NCBI RefSeq assembly: GCF_002150765.1
Contig: NZ_MUYM01000052.1
Span: 17,115 to 81,114 of the forward strand
From: Lentzea kentuckyensis
Lineage (GTDB): Bacteria > Actinomycetota > Actinomycetes > Mycobacteriales > Pseudonocardiaceae
Direction of reading: 5' to 3'
DNA length: 64,000 nucleotides
The number at the start of each line of letters is the position of its first letter. Position 1 is the first letter of the stretch. The notes under the pieces are model-generated. The model had not been told where the DNA came from. It saw only the letters and a list, made by a program, of their open reading frames with translations, and made no database searches. A program made the translations under genes and the position numbers. Of the stretch, positions 8,544 to 16,698 are shown in pieces.

Positions 8544-9572
8544 TCAGTCGTTGAGCTGTAGCACGACCGTGCCCGCGTACTTCTTGTCCAGCAACGCGAT
8601 GAACGCCTCCGCCGCGACCGGCACGCCGCCCTTGACGACGGTGTGGGCGAAGGAGATCTTCCCCTCGTTCAGCCAGGTCGAGAACGTCTGGTTCCACGCC
8701 GCCAGCTGCTCTTCGGTGTCGAAGGTGGCGAACCCGCGGAACGTCAGCTGCTTGGCGATGGCGCGCATCAGGGCGAGGCGCGGGTGGTCGCCGTCCGTGC
8801 CACCGATCTGGCCGCTCAGCGCGCCGCACAGGGCGAACCGGGCACCGGGCTGGGCGTGTTCGACGGCGGCCTCGAACTGGTCGCCGCCGACGTTGTCGAA
8901 GCACACCGTGATGCCGTCGGGGGCGAGCTCGCGCAGCCGGTCCAGCACCGGGCCGTCGTGGTAGTCGAACGCCGCGTCGAAGCCGGCCTCGTTCAGCAGG
9001 AAGTCGACCTTCTCCTTGCTGCCGGTGGAACCGATGACGAGCTTGGCGCCGCGGGCCTTCGCGATCTGACCGGCCAGCGTGCCGACCGCGCCGGTCGCGC
9101 CGGACACGAACACCACGTCGCCCTCGCCGGCGTCGGCCATCTCGACGATGCCGCGCCACGCGGTCGGTCCGTTGGCGAGGTAGTACTCCGCCCCCGGCAA
9201 CAGCGAGCGGTCGAGCTTCTTCACGCCGAACCCCGGGCTCACGACCGCCCACTCGCGCCAGCCCTCGTAGTGCAGGATGAACGTCCCCACGGGCAGGTCC
9301 TCGTTGTTGGACACCACGACCGTGCCGACGGTGGTGCACCACGGGGTCTTGCCGATCTCGTAGTTGGGGATCGGCAGCGCGGTCTCCTCGTTCATCAGGT
9401 CGCGGTACACCGAGCCGAGGAACATCCACTCGTTGCGCACCAACACCTCGCCGTCGCCGGGTGTCGGCGTCGGCACCTCGACGAGCTCGAAGTTCTCCTG
9501 GGTCAGCCGGTCCGCCGGGCGCGAAACCAGGCGCAGCTCCCGCGACGTCGCAGGAATCGCTTCGGCGCTCAT
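8544..9572 (-). CDS. Zinc-independent MDR-family NADP-dependent oxidoreductase
   Basis: 342 residues, medium-chain dehydrogenase/reductase fold of the leukotriene-B4-dehydrogenase / CurA type. The Rossmann motif is VFVSGATGAVGTLAGQIAK and no zinc-ligand cysteines are seen. Family members reduce alpha,beta-unsaturated ketones or quinones with NADPH. AAAAGGAG lies upstream of the ATG. It is divergent from the GMC oxidoreductase, with a perfect inverted repeat in the 128-base gap. A tailoring reduction of the polyketide is likely. Confidence 0.87.
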   Translation of the reverse strand: MSAEAIPATSRELRLVSRPADRLTQENFELVEVPTPTPGDGEVLVRNEWMFLGSVYRDLMNEETALPIPNYEIGKTPWCTTVGTVVVSNNEDLPVGTFILHYEGWREWAVVSPGFGVKKLDRSLLPGAEYYLANGPTAWRGIVEMADAGEGDVVFVSGATGAVGTLAGQIAKARGAKLVIGSTGSKEKVDFLLNEAGFDAAFDYHDGPVLDRLRELAPDGITVCFDNVGGDQFEAAVEHAQPGARFALCGALSGQIGGTDGDHPRLALMRAIAKQLTFRGFATFDTEEQLAAWNQTFSTWLNEGKISFAHTVVKGGVPVAAEAFIALLDKKYAGTVVLQLND

Positions 9573-9626
9573 ACGGGTCTCCTTTTCACAGTGGGGTTTT
9601 CACCGTCCCCGAGCACGGCTTCGCCT

Positions 9627-9657
9627 GCCTTGAGAGGAACCTGAGCCATCTCAAGGC
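9627..9657. promoter_or_regulatory. Operator-like inverted repeat between divergent genes
   Basis: Perfect 9-bp inverted repeat GCCTTGAGA-N13-TCTCAAGGC in the gap between the leftward MDR reductase and the rightward GMC oxidoreductase. It ends 43 bases before the GMC start. A related element, CTTGAG-N5-CTCAAG, lies in another divergent gap at 31343. The binding protein is unknown. Confidence 0.5.
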
Positions 9658-9700
9658 ACGTGCGAGCGGGGTTGCAGGGCGCACTGGCTGACTAGGGGTC

Positions 9701-11065
9701 ATGGCTGACTTCGACGTCATCGTGGTCGGCAGCGGCTCGGCGGGCGGCGTTCTGGCGGCACGGCTGTCGGAGGACCCTTCTCGGCGCGTGCTGCTGCTGG
9801 AAGCGGGACCGGACGACCCCGTCGCGGGCCCCACGCACAACTGGATGTACCGGTCCGAACCGCAGGTCGGTGGCGAGCCGCTGAACCTGCCGCGCGGCAG
9901 GATCGTCGGCGGGTGCTCGGCGGTCAACGCGTGCATCGCCCTGCGCGGTGCGCCTTCCGACTACGACGCGTGGCCCGGCCCGTGGTCGTTCGACCTGGCG
10001 TCACGGTACTTCGAGGCCGTGGAGTCGGTCGTGCCGATCCGCCGGCCCGCCGACGACATGACGTCCACCAACCGGGCGTTCATCGAGACCGCGGTCTCCC
10101 TCGGCATGGAACGGGTCGAGGACCACAACGCGCCCGGTGCGATCGGCGCGGGACCGGTGCCGTTGAACGAGATCGGCGGTGTGCGGCAGAGCACCGCCGT
10201 CACCTATCTCGCGGCCGCGCGGTCCAGGAGCAACCTGACGATCCGGCCGGACTCCCTGGTGTGCAAGGTGCTCGTCCGGGACGGCAGGGCCGTCGGCGTG
10301 GTGCTGCTCGGCGGTGAGACGGTGTCCGCGCACACCATGGTGGTCGCCGCGGGCGCGTACGGTTCGCCCGCCGTGCTGATGCGGTCCGGGATCGGGCCGG
10401 CCACGGCGTTGTCGGCGCTCGGCATCGCGGTCGTCGCGGACCTGCCGGTGGGGCAGGGGTTGCAGGACCACCCGCTGGTCACGGTGAAGCTGATGGGTCG
10501 TGGTCCGGCGCTGTACCAGGCGGTCGCGACGACCCGGTCCGGACTGCAGTTCCTGCCGGGCACGCCGTCACCCGCCGAGACTACCGGCGCGAACCTGATC
10601 ATCTCGGTGGCGCTGCTCAAGCCCTCTTCGCGGGGCAGGGTGCGGCTGCGCTCGGCCGACCCGACCGACGCGCCGCTCATCGACCTCGGCCTGCTGCGGT
10701 CCTATGAGGACAGGGCGTTGATGCGGTCGGGTGTGCGCGACCTGCTGCGCCTGGTCGGCACCAAGCCGTTCGCCGGGGAGATCGACGGCCCGCCGCTCAA
10801 CAGCCCGCCGGCCGACCTCTCGGACGACCAGGCGCTGGACCGGTGGATCTTCGCGAACGCCGGCACCTACCACCACGCGGTCGGCACGTGCGCGATGGGT
10901 TCCGTGGTGTCGCCGGACGGGCAGGTGTTCGGCGTGGACGGCCTGTGGGTCGCGGACGCCTCGGTCATTCCGGAAGTTCCTGCCGCCAACACGAATCTGC
11001 CCACCATGATGCTCGCGGAGCGCATCTCCGCGGTACTGATCGAGGAGTCGCGCCATGTCGCTTGA
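9701..11065 (+). CDS. GMC-family FAD-dependent oxidoreductase
   Basis: 454 residues, somewhat short for the glucose-methanol-choline family (usually 500-600). The N-terminal FAD motif is FDVIVVGSGSAGGVLAARLS, followed by the GGCSAVNACIALRG signature. The C-terminal active-site region is AGTYHHAVGTCAMGS with the catalytic histidine, then DASVIPEVPAANTNLPTMM. It oxidises an alcohol to a carbonyl on the polyketide or sugar; the substrate is unknown. It overlaps the next gene by 11 bases, so the two are probably translated together. Confidence 0.9.
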   Translation: MADFDVIVVGSGSAGGVLAARLSEDPSRRVLLLEAGPDDPVAGPTHNWMYRSEPQVGGEPLNLPRGRIVGGCSAVNACIALRGAPSDYDAWPGPWSFDLASRYFEAVESVVPIRRPADDMTSTNRAFIETAVSLGMERVEDHNAPGAIGAGPVPLNEIGGVRQSTAVTYLAAARSRSNLTIRPDSLVCKVLVRDGRAVGVVLLGGETVSAHTMVVAAGAYGSPAVLMRSGIGPATALSALGIAVVADLPVGQGLQDHPLVTVKLMGRGPALYQAVATTRSGLQFLPGTPSPAETTGANLIISVALLKPSSRGRVRLRSADPTDAPLIDLGLLRSYEDRALMRSGVRDLLRLVGTKPFAGEIDGPPLNSPPADLSDDQALDRWIFANAGTYHHAVGTCAMGSVVSPDGQVFGVDGLWVADASVIPEVPAANTNLPTMMLAERISAVLIEESRHVA

Positions 11066-11645
11066 GCTGGACGCCGCCGCCCAGGACCTGCTGTTCCGGG
11101 AAGCCCGCACGGCCAACACGTTCTCGTCCGAACCGGTCTCCGACGAGACGATGCAGGCCGTCTACGACCTGGTCAAGTACGCCCCGACGTCGATGAACCA
11201 GCAGCCGTTGCGCGTGGTGCTGATCCGCTCCGACGACGCCCGTGAGCGGCTGGTGAAGACGATGTACGGGCCCAACGGCGCCAAGGTCGCGCAGGCGCCG
11301 CTGGTCGCGATCCTGGCGGCGGACCTCGAGTTCCACGAGCTGATGCCGAAGCTCTTCCCGCACTTCCCCGAGGCCAAGGACATGTTCGCGGACCCGGCGA
11401 TCCGCGAGGCCTCGGCCGTGCAGAACGGCACGATGCAGGCCGCGTACTTCCTGCTCGGCATCCGCGCCGCCGGCCTGTGCGCCGGGCCGATGATCGGGTT
11501 CGACGCCGACGCGGTGAACCGTGAGTTCTTCCCGGACGGCAAGCAGAAGGTGCTGCTGGTCATGAACATCGGCAAGCCCGGCGAGAACGCCTGGTGGCCG
11601 CGGTCGCCGCGGCTCGAGTACGACGAGGTCGTCACCGCCGCCTGA
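11055..11645 (+). CDS. Nitroreductase-family FMN oxidoreductase (RutE-like)
   Basis: 196 residues with the nitroreductase fold. R-T-A-N-T-F and the block LVKYAPTSMNQQPLRVV near the N-terminus are the FMN-contacting signature, and GLCAGPMIGFD resembles the RutE/HadB malonic-semialdehyde-reductase branch. The start lies inside the GMC gene, which indicates coupling. The likely role is reduction of an enone, quinone or aldehyde intermediate. It is an FMN nitroreductase-fold enzyme and could in principle serve in trans for the flavin-less SagB-like protein at 20501, but nothing in the sequence shows that. Confidence 0.87.
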   Translation: MSLELDAAAQDLLFREARTANTFSSEPVSDETMQAVYDLVKYAPTSMNQQPLRVVLIRSDDARERLVKTMYGPNGAKVAQAPLVAILAADLEFHELMPKLFPHFPEAKDMFADPAIREASAVQNGTMQAAYFLLGIRAAGLCAGPMIGFDADAVNREFFPDGKQKVLLVMNIGKPGENAWWPRSPRLEYDEVVTAA

Positions 11646-11655
11646 CCTGCCGCAA

Positions 11656-11692
11656 GAAGAAGCCCCCGCCGGACTGGCGGGGGCTTCTTTTC
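11656..11692. terminator. Hairpin terminator between convergent genes
   Basis: GAAGAAGCCCCCGCC / GGCGGGGGCTTCTTTT with a 4-base loop and a T-run on the plus strand; it follows the nitroreductase stop and faces the leftward propeller gene. Confidence 0.9.
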
Positions 11693-11694
11693 GC

Positions 11695-12528
11695 TTATCT
11701 GGGCCGGGGAATCGCGACCGACGTGTAGGTCGTCTCCGGCGTCGCCTCGGTGGTGAACCTGCCGTTGATCACGTACAGCAGGTCGTCGTGCAGGGCGAGC
11801 GAGCTCGGGATGTCGAACCGCGGGTCGCTCACCCGGCGCAGGATCTTGCCGACCGTGCCCTCGTGGTTGAGCCGCACGAGCACGACCTCGTTGCGCACGC
11901 CCATCGCCACGTACAGCAGGTCGCCGTCGAGCACCATGCCGTCGCAGTCCAGCAGGTCCTCGCCGCCGAGGTCGACGCTCGTGGCACGGCCGGTGGCGGT
12001 GTCGACGTGGAACAGTCCGCCGGTGTTGGACTGGTTGACGAGCAACGCCGTGCCGTCCGGGGTGCGGCAGATCCCGTTGGCGTTGAAGCCTTCCTCGAGA
12101 TACCGGATGTCGCCGGTGAGCTCCAGCCGCTCGACCTGCTCCGGCTCCGGCAGCTCGCCGTTGCCGCCCAGCGGCAGCTTCCACAGCACCGGCAGCACCG
12201 AGTCGGTGGCCCACGCGGCCGTCGGGGTCAGCGCGAAGTCGTTGACCAGGCCCGCGAGCGGGTACGACGCCAGCGTGGCGCCGGAGGCCGCGTGGATCAC
12301 GTGCGCGTCGCCGGCGAAACCGCCCGCGATGAACAGGCGGCCCCGGCGGTCGATCTTCACCCCGGCCGCGGCGGTGCCGGGGCCGGGGTGGATGGTCCTG
12401 CCCTCGCCGGTGATCAGGTCCGCGCGGTAGATGGACCCGTCGGCCAGCGAACCGAAGTACGCGAACGGACCGGGCCCGATCGTCATCGACTCTGGCCGGA
12501 ATCCGTCCGGCAGCGCGATCGTCGTCAT
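11695..12528 (-). CDS. SMP-30/gluconolactonase-like beta-propeller protein
   Basis: 277 residues containing repeated blade-like units (for example GSIYRADLITGEGRTI, GGLFHVDTATGRATSV) typical of six-bladed SMP-30/NHL-type propellers. No signal peptide. Metal-binding residues cannot be assigned with confidence. It is the last gene of a leftward run that starts with the flavodoxin-like gene at 17286 and includes the two DNA glycosylases. It may be a lactonase or hydrolase acting on the product, or a binding protein; this is inference. Confidence 0.7.
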   Translation of the reverse strand: MTTIALPDGFRPESMTIGPGPFAYFGSLADGSIYRADLITGEGRTIHPGPGTAAAGVKIDRRGRLFIAGGFAGDAHVIHAASGATLASYPLAGLVNDFALTPTAAWATDSVLPVLWKLPLGGNGELPEPEQVERLELTGDIRYLEEGFNANGICRTPDGTALLVNQSNTGGLFHVDTATGRATSVDLGGEDLLDCDGMVLDGDLLYVAMGVRNEVVLVRLNHEGTVGKILRRVSDPRFDIPSSLALHDDLLYVINGRFTTEATPETTYTSVAIPRPR

Positions 12529-12553
12529 ACCGGCAAGAAAACCGCAGCGTGCT

Positions 12554-13615
12554 CTAGGTTTGCTCGAACACCACGGCGTGCTCGGCGTCCGGTGCGGCGA
12601 ACTTCAGCAACCGGCGTCCCTCAGCCTCGACCGCGGCGGTGTCGCGCTTGAGCAGGCGCTGGTACGGCGCGATGAGCAGGGTTTTCTTCGCCATCTTCCA
12701 AGTGCCGCTGATGAACCCGTCGACGGTGAAGCTCCCGCGCGTCGAGGAACCGTTGAAGCCGGGGGAGATGATCCTCGTGCGGTCAGCGTGCGACAGCGCG
12801 ATGTTGTCGAACTCGGGCAGGAACCGCGGCGGCGCCGGGGTGTCCTCGTCCGGGCGCGGCGCGTCCTCGTGGTCGAACAGCGTCCGGCCGTTCTCGTCGC
12901 TGAACCTGCGCAGCGGCAGCCGTTCGACCACCTCCGACAACCTCGTGAGCCCGGACCAGGTCTGCACGTCCTGCACGCTCGCCGGGCCGAACGCCCTGAG
13001 GTAACGGGAGACCACCTCGGTGATCGACGGCTCCGGCAGGGATTCGGCGCCCAGCCAGGTGTTCAGGATGGCGTGCGCGCCACGGCCAGGTGCGAGGCCC
13101 CAGATCCCCCGTGGCGGGAGCTGGACGAGCGGCACGAGCAGTTGCACCGCATAGGCCAGCGCGGTCGCCTGGTGGCCCGTCCAGTGCTCTTTCAGCAACT
13201 TGCCGAGATCCTCGCGGGTGCGCGGTTGCGCTTCGAGCAGCTCGCGACCGCGTTGAGCGAGCTCGTCCGGGTCGATGCCCGCGATCTGCTTGCCGTTGTG
13301 GCCGGTGAAGTTCGTGCGGTCCAGCACGGGTTTCACCAGTGGCCGCAGCAGAAGCGCGTCACGTGCGCTCACGAGGTGGATGGTGGCCCTCATCAGCACG
13401 ATGCGGACCGTTTCGCGGTTCTCCAGGGTGGTGGCGAGGTCTGACGGCTGAAAGTCGCTTATGCGAGACCACAGGCCCACGTACGGCGAGAGCGGGACCT
13501 GGGACTGCATGCCCACCAGGTGTTCCACGACCTCGATCGGTGTCTTGCCGGTGCGTTCCAGGAGGAACTGCCGGGCCAGCAACGCCCGGTTGAGCTGCCG
13601 TGCGCTGAGCTTCAC
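12554..13615 (-). CDS. AlkZ-like DNA glycosylase (HTH_42 family), copy 2
   Basis: 353 residues. It starts at GTG 13615 in a GTGA overlap with the upstream paralogue, so the two are translationally coupled; a longer upstream extension has non-native composition. The family is winged-helix HTH_42, to which Streptomyces sahachiroi AlkZ (azinomycin resistance) belongs. The catalytic QxQ pair is visible as LVGMQSQVP at residues 37-39, the same positions as in AlkZ. Such enzymes cut bulky N7-alkylated purines or crosslinks from DNA. In producer clusters they protect the host from its own alkylating product. Confidence 0.87.
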   Translation of the reverse strand: MKLSARQLNRALLARQFLLERTGKTPIEVVEHLVGMQSQVPLSPYVGLWSRISDFQPSDLATTLENRETVRIVLMRATIHLVSARDALLLRPLVKPVLDRTNFTGHNGKQIAGIDPDELAQRGRELLEAQPRTREDLGKLLKEHWTGHQATALAYAVQLLVPLVQLPPRGIWGLAPGRGAHAILNTWLGAESLPEPSITEVVSRYLRAFGPASVQDVQTWSGLTRLSEVVERLPLRRFSDENGRTLFDHEDAPRPDEDTPAPPRFLPEFDNIALSHADRTRIISPGFNGSSTRGSFTVDGFISGTWKMAKKTLLIAPYQRLLKRDTAAVEAEGRRLLKFAAPDAEHAVVFEQT

Positions 13616-14685
13616 TCGACCACGAACTCCCGCGTCGTCGCGTCCGGTGCCGCGAACCGCAACAACCCGTCGGCTTCCTTCTCCACGGCCTTGAGGTCCT
13701 TTTTGGACAGCGGCTGGAACAGGGTCAGCGTCAGGGTCGCGGTCTTCTTCTGCTCCTTGATCTTCCACATGCCGCGCACGAACCCGTCGACCAGCAGTGT
13801 GGCCGCGATGCCCGCGCCGACGCAGACCCTCTTGCGGATGTCGTCGTCCATCACCCGCGTGCGGTCGAAGTGCGACACCATCAGGTTGTCGTACTCGGGC
13901 AGGAACCGGACGGGCGCCGGCGTGTCACCGTCCGGCCGCGGCGCGTCCGGCAGGTCGTAGAGCTCCTGGCCGGTGTCCGAGGTGAGCACCTCCAGCTCGT
14001 CGCCCATGTCCTTGAACACCTTGGCCATGAACGTGAGCCCGGTGAACGCCTGGAGGTCCTTCACGGTCGCGGGCCCGTACGCGGCGAGGTAGCGACGCAC
14101 CAGCTGCTTCGGGTCCGGATCCGAGACGAACTCCTCGTCCAGGAACGGTTCCGCGAGCGTCGACGGTACCGAACCGCCCTTGCCCCACGGCGGTACGTGC
14201 ACCAGCGGCACCAGGTACTGCACGGAGTAGGCCAGCGACAGGGGATCGCGGCCCGGGAACCGCTCGCTCATCGACTCGCGCAGCTGCACCTGGGTGAGGG
14301 CCTTGCCGCGCAGCAGCTTCCGGCCGTGCTCGGCGATCTCGCCGAGGTCCATGCCCTCGGTCTGGCGGCCGAAGAAGCCCTTCTGCGCCCGGTTGAGCAC
14401 CGGCTGGAGCAACGGCCGCAGCCACAGCAGGTCCGGTGTGGTCACGAGGTGCATGGTGTAGCGCATGAGCGACGAACGCACGATCTGGCGGTCCAGGATG
14501 AGTTTCGACAACTCGTTGCGGTCGAAGCTCTGAAGACGCGCCCACAGCCCGATGTAGGGCGGGAACGGCAGCTGCGCCTGCAGTCCGACGAGCCGCTCGG
14601 TGGCGTCGAGCACGCTCAGGTCGTGGCGCCGCAGCAGAAGTTGGCGCGCGAGGGTGGCTCGGTTGATCGCGCGGCGGTCCAGCAC
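13612..14685 (-). CDS. AlkZ-like DNA glycosylase (HTH_42 family), copy 1
   Basis: 357 residues from GTG 14685 with AAAGGG upstream. It has the same fold and family as the following gene, but is clearly diverged from it. The QxQ catalytic motif appears as LVGLQAQLP (Q36, Q38). Conserved tracts shared with copy 2 include PPYIGLWARL/SPYVGLWSRI, DAPRPDGDTPAPVRFLPEYDN and VDGFVRGMWK. Pairs of such enzymes are known from trioxacarcin (TxnU2/TxnU4) and LL-D49194 (LldU1/LldU5) producers, where they excise the guanine adducts. The same role is inferred here. Confidence 0.88.
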   Translation of the reverse strand: MLDRRAINRATLARQLLLRRHDLSVLDATERLVGLQAQLPFPPYIGLWARLQSFDRNELSKLILDRQIVRSSLMRYTMHLVTTPDLLWLRPLLQPVLNRAQKGFFGRQTEGMDLGEIAEHGRKLLRGKALTQVQLRESMSERFPGRDPLSLAYSVQYLVPLVHVPPWGKGGSVPSTLAEPFLDEEFVSDPDPKQLVRRYLAAYGPATVKDLQAFTGLTFMAKVFKDMGDELEVLTSDTGQELYDLPDAPRPDGDTPAPVRFLPEYDNLMVSHFDRTRVMDDDIRKRVCVGAGIAATLLVDGFVRGMWKIKEQKKTATLTLTLFQPLSKKDLKAVEKEADGLLRFAAPDATTREFVVE

Positions 14686-14732
14686 GGGAAGGCCCTTTCT
14701 GCAACTACTTCTGGAAACGCGGAAACGCGGCC

Positions 14733-14754
14733 GTCACCGGAGACTACCGGTGAC
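14733..14754 (-). terminator. Intra-operon hairpin
   Basis: GTCACCGG-N6-CCGGTGAC between the SDR stop and the first glycosylase start, next to GGAAACGC direct repeats. There is no T-run, so it may attenuate or stabilise mRNA rather than end transcription. Confidence 0.4.
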
Positions 14755-14777
14755 GACCGCTCTGGTGACGGTGCTGA

Positions 14778-15596
14778 TCAGGCCGCGTCGCCTTCGAGAC
14801 GGGCGCGGAACCACGACATGAACAGGTGGTCGGTGCCGGCGGTGAGGTCCTGGCCACCGTCGATGGTGATGATCTGGCCGGTGACCCAGGAGCTGGCGGG
14901 GCTGGCGAGCTGCGTGATCCACGGCGTGATGTCCTCGACCGTGCCGGTGCGGCCCAGCGGCATGATGTCCGCCAGCGTCGCGAAGATCCCGTCGGTCTCC
15001 TCCTCGTTGAGCCCGTTGGCCGCGTAGACCTCGGTGCGCACGCCGGCCGGGGCGACGGCGTTGACCCGGATCCCGAGCGGGGCGAGCTCGCGTGCCCACG
15101 TCAGCGTGAGGCTGTGCATGCCCGCCTTGCTGGCCGCGTACAGGGCGGCGCCGGGCTCGGGGTTGTGGCCCGCGACCGAGGAGACGAACACGATGTTGCC
15201 GCCCGGCTTGGCCAGGAACCGGTACAGCGCGCCGGTGAGACGGACCGGGCCGAGCAGGTTGATGTTGAGCAGCTCGTTGCTGGCCTTCTCGTCGAAGTAC
15301 TCGGCGAGCGTGTTGCGGAAGATGCCGGCGTTGTGCACGAGCACGTCCAGCTTGGCGCCGTTGGTCTCGACGGCGTCGGCGACGGCCTGCGCGCCTTCGG
15401 CTGTGGTGACGTCGGCGGCCACGGGGACGATGTTCGGGTGCAGCTCGGCGACCTCGTCCAGCCGTTCCTTGCGGCGACCGGTGATGATCACACTCGCGGC
15501 GCCGAGCTTCGCGAACTCGACGGCCGCGTGCTTGCCGATTCCGGTGCCACCACCGGTGACGACGACTCGCTGGCCTTCAAACGGCTGGTCGGACAT
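14778..15596 (-). CDS. Short-chain dehydrogenase/reductase
   Basis: 272 residues, classical SDR. The NADP-binding loop is VVVTGGGTGIGKHAA, the structural motif is VHNAGIF, and the catalytic serine/tyrosine/lysine set is SSVAGHNPEPGAALYAASK. The likely reaction is ketoreduction or alcohol oxidation on the polyketide or a deoxysugar. No typical polyketide C-9 ketoreductase features are decisive. AAAGGAA lies upstream of the ATG. It belongs to the leftward run with the KSIII-like gene before it and the glycosylases after it. Confidence 0.9.
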   Translation of the reverse strand: MSDQPFEGQRVVVTGGGTGIGKHAAVEFAKLGAASVIITGRRKERLDEVAELHPNIVPVAADVTTAEGAQAVADAVETNGAKLDVLVHNAGIFRNTLAEYFDEKASNELLNINLLGPVRLTGALYRFLAKPGGNIVFVSSVAGHNPEPGAALYAASKAGMHSLTLTWARELAPLGIRVNAVAPAGVRTEVYAANGLNEEETDGIFATLADIMPLGRTGTVEDITPWITQLASPASSWVTGQIITIDGGQDLTAGTDHLFMSWFRARLEGDAA

Positions 15597-15675
15597 GGTC
15601 TGAGTTCCTTTCGAAATGCCACCGGGTGTCGCCTACATCCAGCCAAAGCGGACTGGTATCCCACTAGAACCGCAC

Positions 15676-16698
15676 TCAGGCCGCCCAGGACGGCTTCGCG
15701 TCGATCTCGACGACCGCGCATCCCCAGCTGTATCCGGCGCCCACGCCGAACAGCACGACCCGCTGCCCCGGTCGGGCCTGGCCGGTGTCGACGAGGTGGC
15801 CGAGCCCCGCGAACTGGTCGCCCGCGCCGAGATGCCCGATCGTGCGGCTCCACTCCCACGTCGTGCGCGCGGGGTCGATGTCGTAGGGCCGCAGGTAGTT
15901 CACGTCCAGGCGGCGCCGGCCGAAGTGCGGCAGCACCACCCAGTCCGCGTCACCGAGCTTCATGTCCGCGTCCGCCAGCGCCTCCTCGACCGCGGCCGCC
16001 TGGCCCGCGTTGGCCCGGTTGATGCCGAAGGAGAGCCCGAACTTCCTGGCGAACGCGTGCTTGGCGGCCTCGAAGTCCACCGGCATGCGGTGCTCGAACG
16101 GAGCGAGCCCCATCGGTTCGTCACCGCGGTGCAACGGCTCCAGATCGGAATCCGCGTTGATGGCCAAGGAAAGCAGCCGTGCGTACCCGCCGCGCCGGGA
16201 GAGGACGAGAGCGCTCGCACCGTCCGCGTAAGGCGTGCCGGGATCGGTGCGCCACCGGTCGATGCCGGGCAGGCAGAACCGGTCGGCCGTGGTCAGCAGC
16301 GCGTCGCGACCCGGACTGAGATAACGGACGGCGAGGTCCAGCGCGGCCATGCCACCGTTGGACATCTGCCGGATCTCCAGCGCCAGACAGCTGTTGCGGA
16401 CGGTCTCGCGCTGGATGTAGCTGCCGACCGGCCACAGGTCCTGGCCCTGGTGGTAGGTCGTGGCGTGCAGGATCAACTCGACGTGGTCACCGGTGCTGCC
16501 CGCCCGCGCAAGTGCCTGCTGGGCCGCGCGAACGCCCATCTCGGCCGCAGACTCGTCGGGGGAGTACGCGACGCTGGTGACGTCCGTGCGCGCGACCAGC
16601 TTCGGTTCGCACTCACCGGAGTCGATGGCGTCCTGCACGTCCAGCGTCGCGGGGAGCCGGATTCCGTTGCCCCGCACGTAGATGCCGTCGACGCGCAC
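15676..16698 (-). CDS. KSIII-like (DpsC/FabH-family) protein with Ser at the catalytic Cys position
   Basis: 340 residues with the thiolase fold of FabH/DpsC-type proteins. The nucleophile region reads LEIRQMSNGGMAALDLAV, with Ser113 where FabH has its cysteine. The His loop (VVLPHFGRRRLD) is kept, and the Asn loop of FabH is replaced by IGHLGAGDQF, which offers an Asp. DpsC of the daunorubicin pathway likewise uses serine and selects a propionyl starter. Related KSIII-like proteins act as acyltransferases. The likely role here is choosing or transferring the starter acyl group, together with the acyltransferase at 29469. The start is GTG directly after the upstream stop, with GGAGG upstream. 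Confidence 0.85.
   Translation of the reverse strand: MRVDGIYVRGNGIRLPATLDVQDAIDSGECEPKLVARTDVTSVAYSPDESAAEMGVRAAQQALARAGSTGDHVELILHATTYHQGQDLWPVGSYIQRETVRNSCLALEIRQMSNGGMAALDLAVRYLSPGRDALLTTADRFCLPGIDRWRTDPGTPYADGASALVLSRRGGYARLLSLAINADSDLEPLHRGDEPMGLAPFEHRMPVDFEAAKHAFARKFGLSFGINRANAGQAAAVEEALADADMKLGDADWVVLPHFGRRRLDVNYLRPYDIDPARTTWEWSRTIGHLGAGDQFAGLGHLVDTGQARPGQRVVLFGVGAGYSWGCAVVEIDAKPSWAA

Noticed and set aside
9627..9657. SoxR box
   Set aside because: SoxR sites read CCTCAAG-N4-CTTGAGG; here the half-sites are in the opposite order with a 13-base spacer.
12061..12120. GATACCGGATGTC, resembling the AT-rich iterated motif, inside the cluster
   Set aside because: It has two G/C changes, lacks the TATA core and uses ordinary codons (G-D-I-R-Y), so I do not count it as a member.
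13616..13768. Longer start for the second DNA glycosylase at 13768
   Set aside because: The extra 51 residues overlap the upstream gene, are low-complexity and absent from the family; the GTGA overlap gives a natural start with the QxQ pair at AlkZ positions.
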